Origin: Ifrita kowaldi
Taxonomy: Eukaryota; Chordata; Aves; Passeriformes; Cinclosomatidae
DNA length: 64,000 nt
Reading direction: 5' to 3'
Assembly: GCA_013398055.1 (NCBI GenBank)
Contig: VZRS01009566.1
Span: forward strand, 430,062-494,061
Below the pieces are notes generated by a model. It searched no databases, had not been told where the DNA came from, and worked only from the letters and a program-made list of their open reading frames with translations. Shown in pieces: positions 1 to 13,035 of the stretch. The position numbers and the translations under genes are program-made. The first letter of the stretch is position 1. Each line of letters begins with the position of its first letter.

Positions 1-657
1 TAAAAATTAACTAAAATGTAGCCAGGACAGTTTTGAGATCCCACCACAAGCAGCAAGTCAGGAAAGGTTCTGTGTTAAGCTCTACCTCCTCCACAGCAAC
101 AACTGATTTCGAAACAGCTATGTACTACGCTGAGAGACAGCACAAACCCACTCGTAATTCTGCCACTCATGTTTCTACTTGTGCCGTGCACAAAGAGCTT
201 TCAGCCTCCCCAGGCACCAGCCAGGGGCTCTGCATGAACACCACAGATCTTTTATGCCAACATGACTCTCTCGCAGCAATGAAAAGGGAGTTCAAGAGTT
301 TCAGAAACACCATTTTTGTAGCAGCTTCAGTAGCTTACATCAGTAACATGGATGCAAAAGCAAAGACTCTTCATGCACTCATGTTAATTGTGCAACTATT
401 CAAATAAAAACAGAAGACAACTTGTTTTGCTCACAAAATTAATTTTTCCTCCAGAGATGAATGTAAGATGACAGGTCACCTTGAAAATAAGCCGTAAGAT
501 TAACTAAGAACATTTTCAAGCTAAGAGAAAAAAAGAGACACTATCAAGGTTCAAGGGAAAAGAACAAACTGGAACTGAAGAACAAGACCTTTAAATGCAT
601 AGCCTTGGCAGGGCAGGAGGAGAATCTGAAATGGAACACAGAGCTATAATTGCATGG

Positions 658-695
658 GCATTTGCTAAGTAGGTCTGCATTTGCTAAGCAGGTCT
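658..695 (+). repeat. Direct tandem duplication of 19 bp
   Basis: GCATTTGCTAAGTAGGTCT is followed directly by GCATTTGCTAAGCAGGTCT, differing at one position. It is a simple slippage duplication in non-coding DNA. Confidence 0.9.
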
Positions 696-2999
696 GTGTA
701 TTCTGTTGTGCAAAAGAAAAGAAAACACTCAAGAGATAAGCACTTCAGCCTGCATAGGGCTTGGATACCTTCCCAGAATTCAGGTCATAAGCAAAGACTC
801 TCTTAAGCAATGAAGAGTGCCAGAGCAAACACTTCCACGCAACTGGTCTGCATTTGCCTGTCTAGCCAAAAACTAAATGATGCACTTTTTTCTTTTGACT
901 GGAAAACATGCAATACAAAAGTGCAATTAGTGGACGGCAACTTTACAAATTTCAGTCTCTCACCCACTTTCACTGTCTGTCAACACCCAAATTTTAAATA
1001 CTGTTATATTTACTGTATACTTCATTTATCTGTTGTATTAACTCAAGAGAAAAAAATGATGCTTTCTACATTTACTTCCAAACAAGTTCTCTGAAGAACA
1101 GCCAAAGCATCCTGAAGGTTGTTGGAGAAGTCAGTTCGATTTCCAGCACAGTCACACTCTGACAAAAGGACTTTCACTTTTAAACTACATCTAAACTCTT
1201 AAGTATATCCACCTAATACTGCAAAGGAAGTCAGTGGACTAGTATCAGGCTGTGGTTGTTGGACTTCTGCATGGACATTTAACCACCTGTCTACTATCAG
1301 CAACTATCCTCAAGCCTCCAAGCAGTAAACAGGAGGGATTTACAGTAAATAATTACCCAACATACCAATGCTTATAAATAGGCTTGCTTAAGAGATGTTT
1401 GGTAAGTGGTAGTGATAAAAATCATCTGAAAAGCATTTGTATCCATATTGTTTTATGACCTCTTCAGGCATCACAGCCACCAAGGAAGAGGTTTAAAAGA
1501 ACACACAAAAGTTAAGTTGATAGTATCAGCATAAAGCTAGTCCAGCCAGTCCTGACACACAACAAAACAGTCACTGGAAGAAAAGATGTCAAAAACACCC
1601 TGCACACCTTTCCTCATATATAAGCTGCTATTATAAACATCACTGTTGGTATAGCACAGACTAGACTCATAATTCCTTTCAGATCAGGTCACCATCTTCA
1701 GAGCTTCCGCCAACCCAACACCTGCGCTGCTGCAACATGGACCACCACCTACCTCCACCTGGCCACCAGCCCCACTGAGGTCACCCACAGCACCCAGCAC
1801 GTGGGCAAACCTCCACTCCAGCTGCCAGCAGGAGTTCCCTGAGACATCCTCCTTGCAGTTCAGCTCTCTGGACTCCTCTCTCTTCGGATAAGGGGTCCAG
1901 CATGCTGGCTCTTCAGCTTTCTGCACTGCTAACTGGAATGAACTGAACACTCAAACTACAGGGCTCATGGCCCAGCATCCTCCCTACTCCAGCATCTCTC
2001 ACCTGCACAGAAGCTGACCCAGAGCTCTCCCTTTCTTTCCAGGCAGCTTGGTCATCCAGATGCCTTATCCTGTACCCAGGTGATGGTAGAGGTCTCTGGA
2101 GAGCAGAAGAGCCTTTTCCCAAGGCCATTGCAAGAACCCCCCATCAAAGCCAGCACACTGCACTGACATGAGGGAAGAGCCCGCTGGGAACAGAGACTCA
2201 GTCACACCGGTGAGCTGGAGCGCTCACAGGGGTTCTTACACCTGGCCACATCAGCCCTTTGCTCAGAGGAGATCTAATTCCTCACACAGGTGCTGCACAC
2301 AGAGAACCTTTGAGCCAGGGAAGAAGGAAGTGAAAGAGGTCCTGCACTGTCACCTGGTCTCCTCACCCTGACTAGCACACTCCGTGTCTCCTGAGGGCTA
2401 GACACACACACGCTGTTTGAGCCCAATGGCTTCCTTTTTCAGCTCTCAATAAAATAAAACAAAACAGACTTTGCAATTACTTCCTAAAAACCACTACTAA
2501 TTGGCAGACCAAAACTCATTATGAACAAATCTAAGTATTTACACAGATTTCTCAGCGTCCCGGTATACTGCATTCATCTAAGGGCCGAGTTCAGAGACTA
2601 TTACAAAATGAGATTGCCTCCAAAGAAGCATCAAATGCTCTCAGATCTTGGCAGTGTCAGTCAGGTTTTGGTCCTTCTGCTCCCCAGTCTGCTGGTAGCT
2701 GTCCATACTTGCTCCTTGTTTGTTTTAACTAAGTACCTGAAACAGATTCACACATTTGTAAGAGAAAGATCTAAGAGAACAAGGAAGGGAGGGAACATCT
2801 TGTGTCTAATACAATGAAAACAACCAAGGTAGAAAATATATCTAATCTGCCATGTAATGAGGTATCACATTTTATGTATTTTTAAACTTCATACTTTTCT
2901 TACTTTAATAGCATACATAGCTCTGCTATTTACCATAATCCTGACAACACTAATGCCTTACTCATCTGAATTCTGTCCTAGTTGTTATCATCAGTCTTG

Positions 3000-3047
3000 T
3001 GGGGGAGAAGAAAAAAGAAAAAGAAAAAAAAGAGAAAAAAAGAATCA
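3000..3047. repeat. Purine-rich low-complexity tract
   Basis: A G/A-only run of about 45 bases made of AAAAAG-type units. It is simple sequence in non-coding DNA with no element boundary seen. Confidence 0.8.
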
Positions 3048-5074
3048 CGATGTGGCCTTCCAGTTTGTCCAGAAGCTAATCAGGTGATTTTCCTCCCTCT
3101 AAAACAATCAAATTAAATTATTAAACAGTCAGAAGTCAAGGTGCTCAAATGTCCCCATTCTGCAATTAAAGAAAGGCAGAAGGAGTGCACAGGCCTGCCT
3201 TCTCTTCTTCCAGTGGTCCACCGGCAGAGCAAGACCTCCTGCCGAGAGCAGCTGCCTCCTTCCCTTGCTGTGGCTTCTTCACCTGCATTTTTGTCTTCCA
3301 TACAGCAAAAGAAACTTTCTTCTTCTCAAACAGTTATGTTCAAAAAGCTGCCCATGTTTACACTTGTGAAAACAACAGTAACTGTTCATGCTATAACCAA
3401 TAAAGCCCAAAACAACAAAACAAAATCATGGCAAAAGGTCAATTACAGCAACCATTACCACAGGCAGATAGTTTCAGCTGTGAAACTTTTTATGAGGTGG
3501 CATGAAAATAGATACTGATGATACATTTGTCAAACAGATTAATAAATCCCTTCCAACCTTCCCTCAAAACTGGCAAGCAAGGCAACAAGCAAAAAACTAA
3601 TACCCAATTTCCATTAACAGGCTCACACTTGCAGTGGAAAAACCTTTTAACAGCTGGAGACTGAAGTTGGTCAAGGCACAGGAAAGAGTGCAGTTACCTT
3701 TTGGTATGGCATAACATTTAAAATACATTTCAGTATGTTCAAAATAGTGCCCTTAACTTTATTCTCTAAATGGATGAGCTGGCCTGTTAAACCTGTTACA
3801 GGGAACAATTAAGGGAGGATTCTAAAGCCACAGAAAATACAAAGAGCTAGAAATACACAAATGCATGTATTTTGAAAATCAAGAACCTGCAAGTAAATCC
3901 AAGGTTTACATTGCAATCCTATTTGCTGCACTACTTCATCAGATACCAAAGCATAAACCACCTTTTCCATTCAAGAAGTTCTACTGCTTTCTTTCAGAAC
4001 CATTATTCATTAAAAGAATAAAAACAAGCAACAAAAAAAGGCCAAACCAAAACCACACAAAACCAAAAAGCCCAGACTTCTCAACCTTCTGCCTACCTGC
4101 ATCATGTCTATCCAGTTAAGAAATCTGTCCAAACACTCAAAGGCACGTCTCCACGGCACCATCAGCTCAGGCTTTCCCTCCCAAAGCACAGCTCCACAAA
4201 CTAAGCCCAGCCTCTTGAGGTCCCACCCTCTCAGTCAGTTTCCTCATCTGCACATTCCTCCACCTGCTCCAGCACCAGAGCTGTTCCTCTTGCAACCACA
4301 GAGAGATCTGATTCAAGGAAGACATCTGAAAAAAACCTACCTTCATTAAACTGCAGCTTCAGTGGAACCACACCCTGTGCTAAAGCGATGGCAGCCACAA
4401 CAGCCTTCAACCTGCAGCATCCACCCTGTAGGTGTGTGGCTGAGATGACAGGGCATGACCAACAGAGGTAGGATGAACAGCTCCGTGATGATCCCTTTGT
4501 GTTCTACCTTGTGAAACATCACTTGTTCCCCTTGGTTCACAGGATAAATCTAGGAGACTGGAAACCTGGCTGTACTTGGCACCCTTCTCCAAAACCCCCA
4601 AACGAAATGAGTGCTGTAAGTTGCACCAGGCCTGTGTTTTGACCTTTTATATCTTAAAACAACTTATGTTTAACATTCAGTTTATCATGTTTTCACCAAA
4701 ATGTTTTGCAAACATCTGCTTCACCAAAAGTGAAGTATGGCGAAGTTATGAACTATTTATGGATAACCTGTATGGATTAGCAAGCCAATTACTATTGCAG
4801 GTTAGAAGATCTCCTTGTGAGCATGCAGCCATGGAACTGCATAGAAACCACGAGAACAATGAAGAGGGAATAGAGCACGCGCTGCCCGGGAAAGTTATGT
4901 CCTGGTGTTACACATCTGAGAGAGAACGGGATCCAATTCCAGCTCAGTTTCAGCATGGCATCCCTACCATATTTCAGACTTTTTCACTTGTCTGTTGGGA
5001 ACAGAACAAAGGTTGGATTCTATGGAAGGGCAGTATTGAGGTTCATTAGGAAGCACATAGCAAGGGGACAGGGA

Positions 5075-5187
5075 AGAATCACAGAATGGGTAAGGCTGGA
5101 AGGGACCACTGGAGATTATCTAGTCCAACCTCCCCACTCAAGCAGGGTCTCCCAGGGCACATTACTCAGGAGTGTGTCCAGAATGAG
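5075..5187 (-). mobile_element. CR1 LINE 3'-end fragment
   Basis: The plus strand starts AGAATCACAGAATGGGTAAG, then GGCTGGAAGGGACC, then ATCTAGTCCAACCTCC, then CTCAAGCAGGGTC, then a GTGTGTCCAG block. This is the reverse complement of the CR1 3' UTR, one of the commonest repeats in bird genomes. Only about 110 bp can be matched; homology fades after about 5,187. Low divergence suggests a fairly young insertion. Confidence 0.9.
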
Positions 5188-8100
5188 AAAGGATCTCTGC
5201 AAGTACCTAAAAAACGCAGCTCCTTCCCACATCCAGGGAATGGCACCACGTTTCTAATGACTGCCCTAAGCACACTGTAATGCCCATACCTACAACATAA
5301 AATACCAATGCTAGTATTAATAATTCTTATAATAAAAATACTCCTCTCTGCTGCCTTTTGTTTCTGACACAATCACTACCAAATGTGAAATGCCTTGTGA
5401 AAGGTTTTTTTTCCACTCTATCTTTCAGATAGATCTCTGAAGATGAAAACATATAGGTTATTACTTGTTAAATCCAGACAAGTAGCATGGAGCTCCTATC
5501 CTATATCCTCCACATAACATCTTCCCAACTACTTAGCGCAGTAAATCAGTATTACATAATACATGATTTTTCCAGCATTGGCCATAAAGGCTGATTTAAA
5601 ACCAAACTCATTTTAAAACAGGACCCTTCATTAGAATTCAAGGGGGACGAGAGGAGACAAAAGAAGAAAAAAGTGAAAAAGCAAGGGTAGCATGCCAGCA
5701 TTCCATACCATGCACTTTACCAAGCTGCTTCAGGAGCTAGTTTAAGCTATAAATCACTAAAAAAGAAGTGTATCATGAACTTTGGCTGCTAGAGGAAAAA
5801 TCACTAGGTTTATGAATTTTTTTTTTTTTTAATACCAGGCTATTTCCACAGAACATGTCATTTTACTGTCTTAGGAGGCAAACACCTACTGCACTAATAG
5901 TCTATTAACATTGCAATTCAAAGCTACATCTTTGTACACCAATGGCAAGTTAAAAAAGCCTCAGGGAGGAAATCACCAAATCATTAAAATCAAATATGCT
6001 TTGAAGAATATTTGGGGTCTGCATTCAGGGGTGGGGAAAGATGTGCCTTTAATTATTTTTAAATTAAATTAACTGTGAGTTTTAAAGTTCAGAGCATCAG
6101 AAACTGCTTTGATGTTCCACTTCACATATCAACCTTTTAGCACAATATAAACAGTCATGTTCCCCCATCCTGAGATAAGCTTCCCACCATGTGAACACAT
6201 AATCAATTCAAAAGCAGCTGTCAGTGTAGCAAACCCACAAACTCTAGCCATAAAACAAAACCCATAGAGTTATAAAAATATAACTCTATTAACCACTCTT
6301 GCCCGTGACTGGGAAAACACAGAAGATCTTTAGAAGGATACTTCTAAGTATGTAACTTCTGTTCTACTGGAATAATCTGTAAGTTATTTAAACCCTTCAA
6401 GATTTGTATAAAGGCAAATCTTACCACCCCTCTGTCACAGGAGCATGTGGAACAATGGAACAACAGTCTGGAATCAAATCGCCAACTGCTATGAGATTTC
6501 CGCTATAGGAGTACCTAAAGGCCTCCTTGCTTGCAAGTGGGATGACCCCTCCCAGGGGAGCATAGTAAGAGAAGAAAATTGATTTGTCTGTAGGACTCAG
6601 CTCAGCAGGTGTAAGACTCCTCCAAAAAGCTCCCATGACCACTGCTGCCGTTGCGGGGACAGGGTAACAGCAACTGGAAAACCAAGGACACCCAACAGGA
6701 ATGAGCCAAAACAAGGGGGTGCAGCCAATAACTTTGCTGCCTGAAAACACACTTCACAAGTTCATCTCAGGTACAGATGAGCACAAAGTGGCTTTCTGGT
6801 GACAAAACACAGAATTAAACTCCCAGGAACCTCACTACGATTTGGTGATCATAAAGAAGTCAAACAAATTTGCATTACACAACCTGCCATGTTTCAAGCC
6901 AACTTACTTCATCTTCTGATAGCAGGACACTTCTTCAGAGTTGCTGTTTCACAGACAGTTCCATTCTTATTCAGAACTTGAGAAAGGGGTGTATCAGGAA
7001 TTATTTCTGTATTTTATAACAAACCTTCTACCACAGTATCAAGGCAATCACAAGTGCCCTATGGTTTGACAAACCAAAAGAGAAATCCTGATGGAATATG
7101 CCTTGCTGGCAACAGAGCCACTTCGATTTACAAAGCATCACTGGTTCGCCACCTTGCCTAAATACTTGGCATTTATTTGGGATAATGTTATATAGGCTGT
7201 GATCAGGTCTAAGATGTAGGAGCTGTGTACACTGTGAAGGGTAGACTGGCTGGCTAATTGGCACCCAGCCTAATCCTGAATATAAAAATCTCACCGTACT
7301 AAGGACAGGAACTGTCTGCTTCATTTTGCAGATCAAGAAATCTGACCAGAGCAACAAAAAGGCAGAAACCCACAATTTAATTTAATTCATGAAGTCCTGT
7401 TGCCCACAGGTTAGAGTCAGAAATAAGAACATTCTCCCAATTATTATACTCTTTGACAACACGTTCTACTGAATATTCATTCAAGAAAAAAGTTGTCATT
7501 TACAGCACAGAATTAAAAGTCTTATAGAAGATATTTTCTTTAACATACTTTAATTAAAACATGGTGGGTTTAGTTAAGCTGAATATTATTTTGCTAACAT
7601 CATACTATTTTTAAAGCAGTAAAAATACCTCCTAGGCAAGCAAGGGACCAACAAAAGTTCAGAGTAGTAGATCACATGGTCAGCTGAACACTAATACCAT
7701 TTTTCAATTTCTGTGAAAACAAACCTGTTCCCATGAAGCCCAAATCAGACCCCAAAGCAATACTGTGCAGCTGATATAGTGAATGTTTAGAGAAGGTATT
7801 TAGATCTATCAGCAATTCTTGTCATAATTGTTATAAGCCACAGCAGTGTGAGTCAGTCTCAGACTTAAAGAAGAAGGGAAAGTAACTTGTACCCAAAGAA
7901 TAAAACAAGCTCTTGCTTGGCTAGGACCTTGAAGAAAAAATAAGGAGGGCGGGGACAGGGAGTGGTAGGAAGTTTTTCAGGAATAATTTTTTACATAGTC
8001 ATAGAGCCCAAAGAAAAAAACTTAAGAAAGGCAACTCATCACATAAATTAATTCAACTTTATATCCAATGAGAATAGAAAAATGAAACTTAAAATAATGT

Positions 8101-11100
8101 GATGATCTGATTCAGAGGTTTATCTGACCGAGGCCCAGAAGCTTTGCTGTCTCCGCTGACATCCATATGCATATGCAGTAGTCTCTTACCACTACAGTGA
8201 ATCAAAAGGTAACTAAAGCAATTCAATATTTTAAAGAGTCACTTCCCCAAGGAAATTACTAAATTATATTACCAAATACAACAAAAGATATTCCAATCTT
8301 TGAACTCTACAGCAGCCCCACTCCATAAGACTATCTTAACTAGCTACTGTGAATCCATTTACTTAGATTCTGAGATCCACCTACTGGGCTCTCTAAAAGC
8401 AGCTAAATGATTTTCATTACAGAAAGAGTTGATTAAGACTCCTGTCATTAGTCATCACCCCGTATCACATATTCTTGGAAAGGGAAAAAGGTATTCCCTT
8501 AATTCGACAACTAAACCGCCCCTGAATATCAAGTTAAATATTCCCAGTTCATCTCAAACTGACCTGCTAACTCATGCAAAAACTGCAAACTCTCCTTAAT
8601 ATTAGATTTTACATCAAAATTAACTCAAATATCTGGATACATTTCTAAATACAGAAAATCAGACTTTAGAGTAACAAATTTACATAGACACTGCATTAGA
8701 AAAGTAACACTGTGCTAAGTTAGGTTCCATGAAAGCTGTGAGTATCACGACCAGAAGATTTCTTTAATGAAAGATCAAGTTCCCCTTAATAAAGCAGATT
8801 TCTCTCATGCAGATTACATGGGAGTCTGGTTACTGCTTGCATCAGGTTGCCTGCACAACTAATGTTCCCCTGACTCTGCTGTTCTTACACTGCCAGCATT
8901 TGTATGTGGGTACCTAACGGAGCAACTGCCTCAAGCATGAACTTTTGATTAAGCTGTAGATTTTTCCACAGGACATAAGACATCTCTCCTACGTGCAGAA
9001 ATATGAACAGGCCTGCCCTTACAGCAGGACAGATGTAATACTTCATCTTTCTTCTTTCCTTCACAGCTCCTAAAAGGCAACAGAGTCACAAATCAACTCC
9101 CCACCTCAAATTACTTTTACCATGCCTCACATGCATGCAGGATAATTTACTCCAATTTGCTCTCAGCAGTTGATAAGTGCTCATATTATCATCCTGCAAG
9201 AGATGGAGCAAGTCTTATACACAAAGATTCCTTCCTTCTCCTCCTCCTTCACCCCTTAACTATCAAATATAAAAGTTATACCTACTTCCAGCTTTCAGCT
9301 GCCAGGTCCATGCCTCACGTACAGTTAGGGATTTATTTTACCAGTTTTCAGGAGCACCCCCTTATTGCAGCATTTCCCCCTGGCTATATCACAGCCATCA
9401 CATGGGGCTCATTTCTGGATCAAGGTACTCCTGGTGATGGAAATGGGGAGCCTGTATGTTTGGCAGGATTAAAAAGAACTTTCCTCCTGCTCATATTTCT
9501 GTACCTTGGTCTTCAACACTTAGGTTCAACAGTAGACTGTTTATCTGGACGCATCCAGAAATGCTTCTGCAGAAACCCTCTTTTTCCACTGCTTTTCCAA
9601 GTTAAACACACATGCATGGTAACAAAAAAGGGGCTGACCATTCTTTAAGTCACCAGTCTGGAAAGCTGGGGGATCACTTCCTGAAGCTGGCTACAGCACA
9701 TACCTCTGTGCACTTCAGGCACAGCCTAGGTCACTTGCCACGTCAATTTTTCTACTACTTGCAAGCTAATCAAAGACGCAAAAAAATGGGGTTGGAGGTT
9801 TTTTTTACACATTTTATCATAAAGGGTAACATAAGACACCTGTCTATGCCTATACTACATAACCTTTCCACACATAATAACATAATAAAAAATTCTAATA
9901 TAGTAGTTCAAATAACATCTATTGTGAGAATTTGCACTGACTGCTATGCTAATCTCGGTAATACTGAACCTTGAACTTACTCATTTCAAACATGAAGATA
10001 AACAATGCAGGCCAATTCTCCCATTATGCAATGCAACACAACCACCAAAATTCTTAATCTTTCAGGCAGTGCCAAAGAATATGCCAGCTTCTGTACACAC
10101 AATCACAATGGGTCGTGTTGAAATCCCTAGTGCAGTTGCTAGAGTTTATATGGCTTTACCAGATGCTTCTCAGATGAACTATGAAAATATTTTACAATTA
10201 AATGAGCAGCTCTGAACAAAAAGACTTCCATGATCTCAGCTTATGTATCTAAGTGAACACACTAAATTAAGTTGCTGGTGTACTGAACAGCAAGACAAGC
10301 AGGCTTTGATCTTGAGGAGACCAATTCTTCAGAAGAGAGGAACCCACTAAGAGAAAAGTAATGCTCTAAATGATACTTCTGAACTAAACTCTTCCAAGTT
10401 TACAGGCTAGTGTGATCTAGGCACAACTGTACATAAGAAGTCACTGAGAGGAAATCGTCTCCAACAGAGGTTATTAGCCATCAATAAAGGTGTTAAGCTA
10501 CTTGTGAAGCATTAACAAATTTGTTCTATTACAAACTTTACTTCAAGGGAGACAAGTCAGATCGTGGGATTCCTGCTTCAGCAGAAATAAAATTAAGCAC
10601 TTAAGTATTTGGCAAACTATCATCTTCAGTCAGAGCAGAACTTGATATTCAGATTTTATTATTATTACCAATCAGGCTTTAGAGAGACTGTACTGATTGT
10701 GTACTGCAAACACAAGATACAAGGACTGTGCACTATGAGGAAGAGTACAGCATGGTTAGACTGTGCATCCATGCACTTGACCACACCTTGGATCAGTAAG
10801 GAGACATCACAATACAAGCGGTCCTAATTATGGACAACAGGGATATCTGTAAAAGATTAGAGACAACTGCCTTTGTAATTTGCCCCTAGTATATTATTTT
10901 ATATAATTTCTAAAAGAAACACATTTGCAAACAGCATTTCCCATAATTACTTAGTGGGTAAAGAGTGAGACAGAGAAGTGGACAACCAGCACACCAAGTA
11001 CTACACACCCAACATCAACGTTTGATGCATCCTCTGAGGCAGATGAACCACTGCTGCTTTTACTATTACTTTCAGCACAGCATAGATTCCTCAGCATACA

Positions 11101-11880
11101 GGAACACAAATTCCTCTCCAGCACACACACAGATGAGTAACTAGAAAGCATTCTTAATTGCTACATAAATCACATGTGGCTACTTAGCATAGCCAAATAC
11201 ATGTCTGCATAGGAAGCACTATCCTCAAAACTGTCTGCAGTATTTCATCAACCTCACAGAAAAGCAAGCATGCCAAAAGGAAAGCAGCAATTACTCTCTC
11301 CAAGTCAATTCATACCTGTCTACAGAAACGTGCAGGCTTTGTTACGGGAACCCAAACCCATACAAAAGCCTGACAACACTGTAGGCAGGTAAGTGCTGCA
11401 CTGAAACTGGGGGGATGACAGTATGCTGGGCTAGCTTCAGTCCCATCGGGGCACACCTCTAACATCTGTGGGACTGCTGGTTTTAAGACCTTTCCTGAAT
11501 GTTGGTCTCAAAAGGTACAAATCCATATGTGTGCGTGTTAGATTTATACACATAAATCTAAATATTTTGTACCTATATATAGATAATACATAATTATTTT
11601 TTTAAATGTGAGCATGCATCCATAACAGCCCTACTATTTCTACCTAAGAATGAAGTGCAGGATATACTGAATAGCCTGGCCCCATGTGCTGCCTGCAGAA
11701 AGCCCCCCAAGGCCTTACCTGCCTATCCATGAGGAGAGCTGGACAAGAGACCTGTCACTCTCATGTCTCTCTTCATGAAGGTTACACTGCTTGCCTTGAC
11801 TCACCAGTATATTGTCACAGGCAAATGCTGCATTACACATCCAGCACTTCATCCGAAATTCTCTGTTAATCAGTTTATTT
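5188..11880. other. Non-coding stretch, no gene recognised
   Basis: AT-rich unique-looking sequence. The longest frames (minus strand 6,421-6,750; plus strand 9,157-9,648) have no recognisable domains and no convincing splice sites. A poly-T run stands at about 5,819-5,830. Confidence 0.6.
11538..11561. repeat. Perfect 9-bp inverted repeat with a 6-nt loop
   Basis: TTAGATTTA and TAAATCTAA flank TACACA. The stem is AT-rich and weak, lies about 300 bp before the CR1 3' end, and has no known role. Confidence 0.7.
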
Positions 11881-13035
11881 AGAATCATAGAACACCCTGA
11901 GTTGAAATGGAACCACGGGGATCACCAAAGTCCAACTCTTGACGCTGCACAGGACAACTCAAGAATCACACCACGTGCCTGAGAGCACTGTCCAAACGTT
12001 TCTTGAATTCTGTCAGGCTGGAGCTACGACCACTTCCCTGGGGAGCCTGTTCCAGTGCCCAACCACCCTCTGGGTGAAGAGCCTTTTACTGATACGTAAC
12101 CTGAACCTCCCCCTGACACACTTTCAGGCCATTCCCTTGAGTTCTGTCACTGGTGAACAGTGTGTTTACAGTGTTTACAAGTTTGAAGAGATCAGTACCT
12201 GCCCCCTCACTTCCCCTCACGAGAAAGATGCAGATGGCAATGAGCTCTCCCCTCAGTCTCCTGTTCTCCAGGTTGAACAGACTAAGTGAGCTCGGGCACT
12301 CCTCATACACCTTCCCCTCAAGGCCATTCACCATCTTCGTTGCCCCCCTTTGGATGCTCTCCAATAGCTCAGTATCTTCCTTACATTGTGACCATTCCTT
12401 ACAGTTTGGGGCAATATCTTCCTTACATTGCCCAAAACTGCACACAGCACTCGAGGTGAGGCCGCCCCAGTGCAGAGCAGAGCAGGACAATCCCCTCCCT
12501 TGCCTGGCTGGCGATGCTATGCCTGATGCCCCCCAGGACACAGCTGGCCCTCCTGGCTGCCAGGGCACTGCTGACTCATGTCCAACTTGCCACTGACCAG
12601 GACCCCCGGTCCCTTTCTGCAGTGCTGCTCTCCAGCCTCTCATTTCCCAGTCTGTCCGTACATCCAGGGTTGCCCCATCCCACGTGCAGAATCTGTCACT
12701 TGCCCTTGTCAAACGTCTTTAAAATGGTTGGTGATTGCCCATCTCTCTACTTTATCAGCGTGTCTCTGCCTTTGAGGGAGCCAACAGCTCCTCCCAATTT
12801 AGTGTCATCAGCAAATTCATTTTGTATTCCTTCCAGTCCTGCATCCAACTCATTAATGAGGATGTGGATGAGCTCTGGGCTGAGGTGGAGCCCTGCAGAA
12901 TTCCATGAGTGACCAGCTGCCAGCCTGATGTTACCCCATTCACTTCCACCCTTTGTGCCTGACACACGAGCCAGGAGTGTTTGCAACTGTTAATGCAGCA
13001 CTGGTGCCATTGATGTCTTACAGAAGAGACAAACT
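11881..13035 (-). mobile_element. CR1 LINE, 5'-truncated, with degraded reverse-transcriptase (ORF2) C-terminal region
   Basis: Read on the minus strand this is the 3' part of an avian CR1. The 5' part carries the RT fingers/palm segment: a QRVEVNGVTSGW-like stretch, then FADDTKLGG with the catalytic F/YADD motif at 12,804-12,815. Further downstream come ESIQRGATKMVNGLE and ENRRLRGELIAI blocks, then TSDRTQGNGLK, all typical of the CR1 ORF2 C-terminus. The 3' UTR ends at 11,881 with the usual ATCATAGAAC-like sequence on the plus strand. Frameshifts separate the conserved blocks into different frames, and a short duplication (about 12,370-12,431) interrupts the downstream part. It is a dead copy, truncated at its 5' end as most CR1 insertions are. 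Confidence 0.9.
12371..12431. repeat. Short internal duplication inside the CR1 copy
   Basis: The block ATCTTCCTTACATTG occurs twice, about 44 bp apart, with a related CCATTCCTTACAG in between. The duplication breaks the ORF2 frame, and the two copies differ in their immediate flanks. It looks like a local replication-slippage event after insertion. Confidence 0.6.

Larger units (their letters stand above)
1..5074. other. Non-coding stretch, no gene recognised
   Basis: AT-rich sequence with scattered short frames on both strands, none with homology, splice context or coding character that I can recognise. Apart from the small tandem duplication and purine tract listed separately, a segment at about 4,225-4,260 (CAGTTTCCTCATCTGCACAT) faintly resembles a MIR core. 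Downstream exons of the minus-strand gene could be here, but Ras-association motifs were looked for and not seen. Confidence 0.6.

Noticed and set aside
4225..4260. MIR-like phrase (CAGTTTCCTCATCTGCACAT)
   Set aside because: The core matches but the flanks do not extend the similarity, so it is too short to call.
6421..6750. Minus-strand open frame of 109 codons with a fairly protein-like C-terminal part
   Set aside because: No known family, no splice sites at sensible positions and no ATG-Kozak start. It may be part of an unrecognised old repeat.
9157..9648. Plus-strand open frame of 163 codons
   Set aside because: It begins at a non-ATG codon, shows no domain or repeat I recognise, and lacks a promoter or splice context. 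Its hydrophobic stretches come from T-rich composition.
12086..12596. Overlapping open frames on both strands (up to 208 codons)
   Set aside because: They are explained by the CR1 ORF2 remnant on the minus strand and its antisense shadow.
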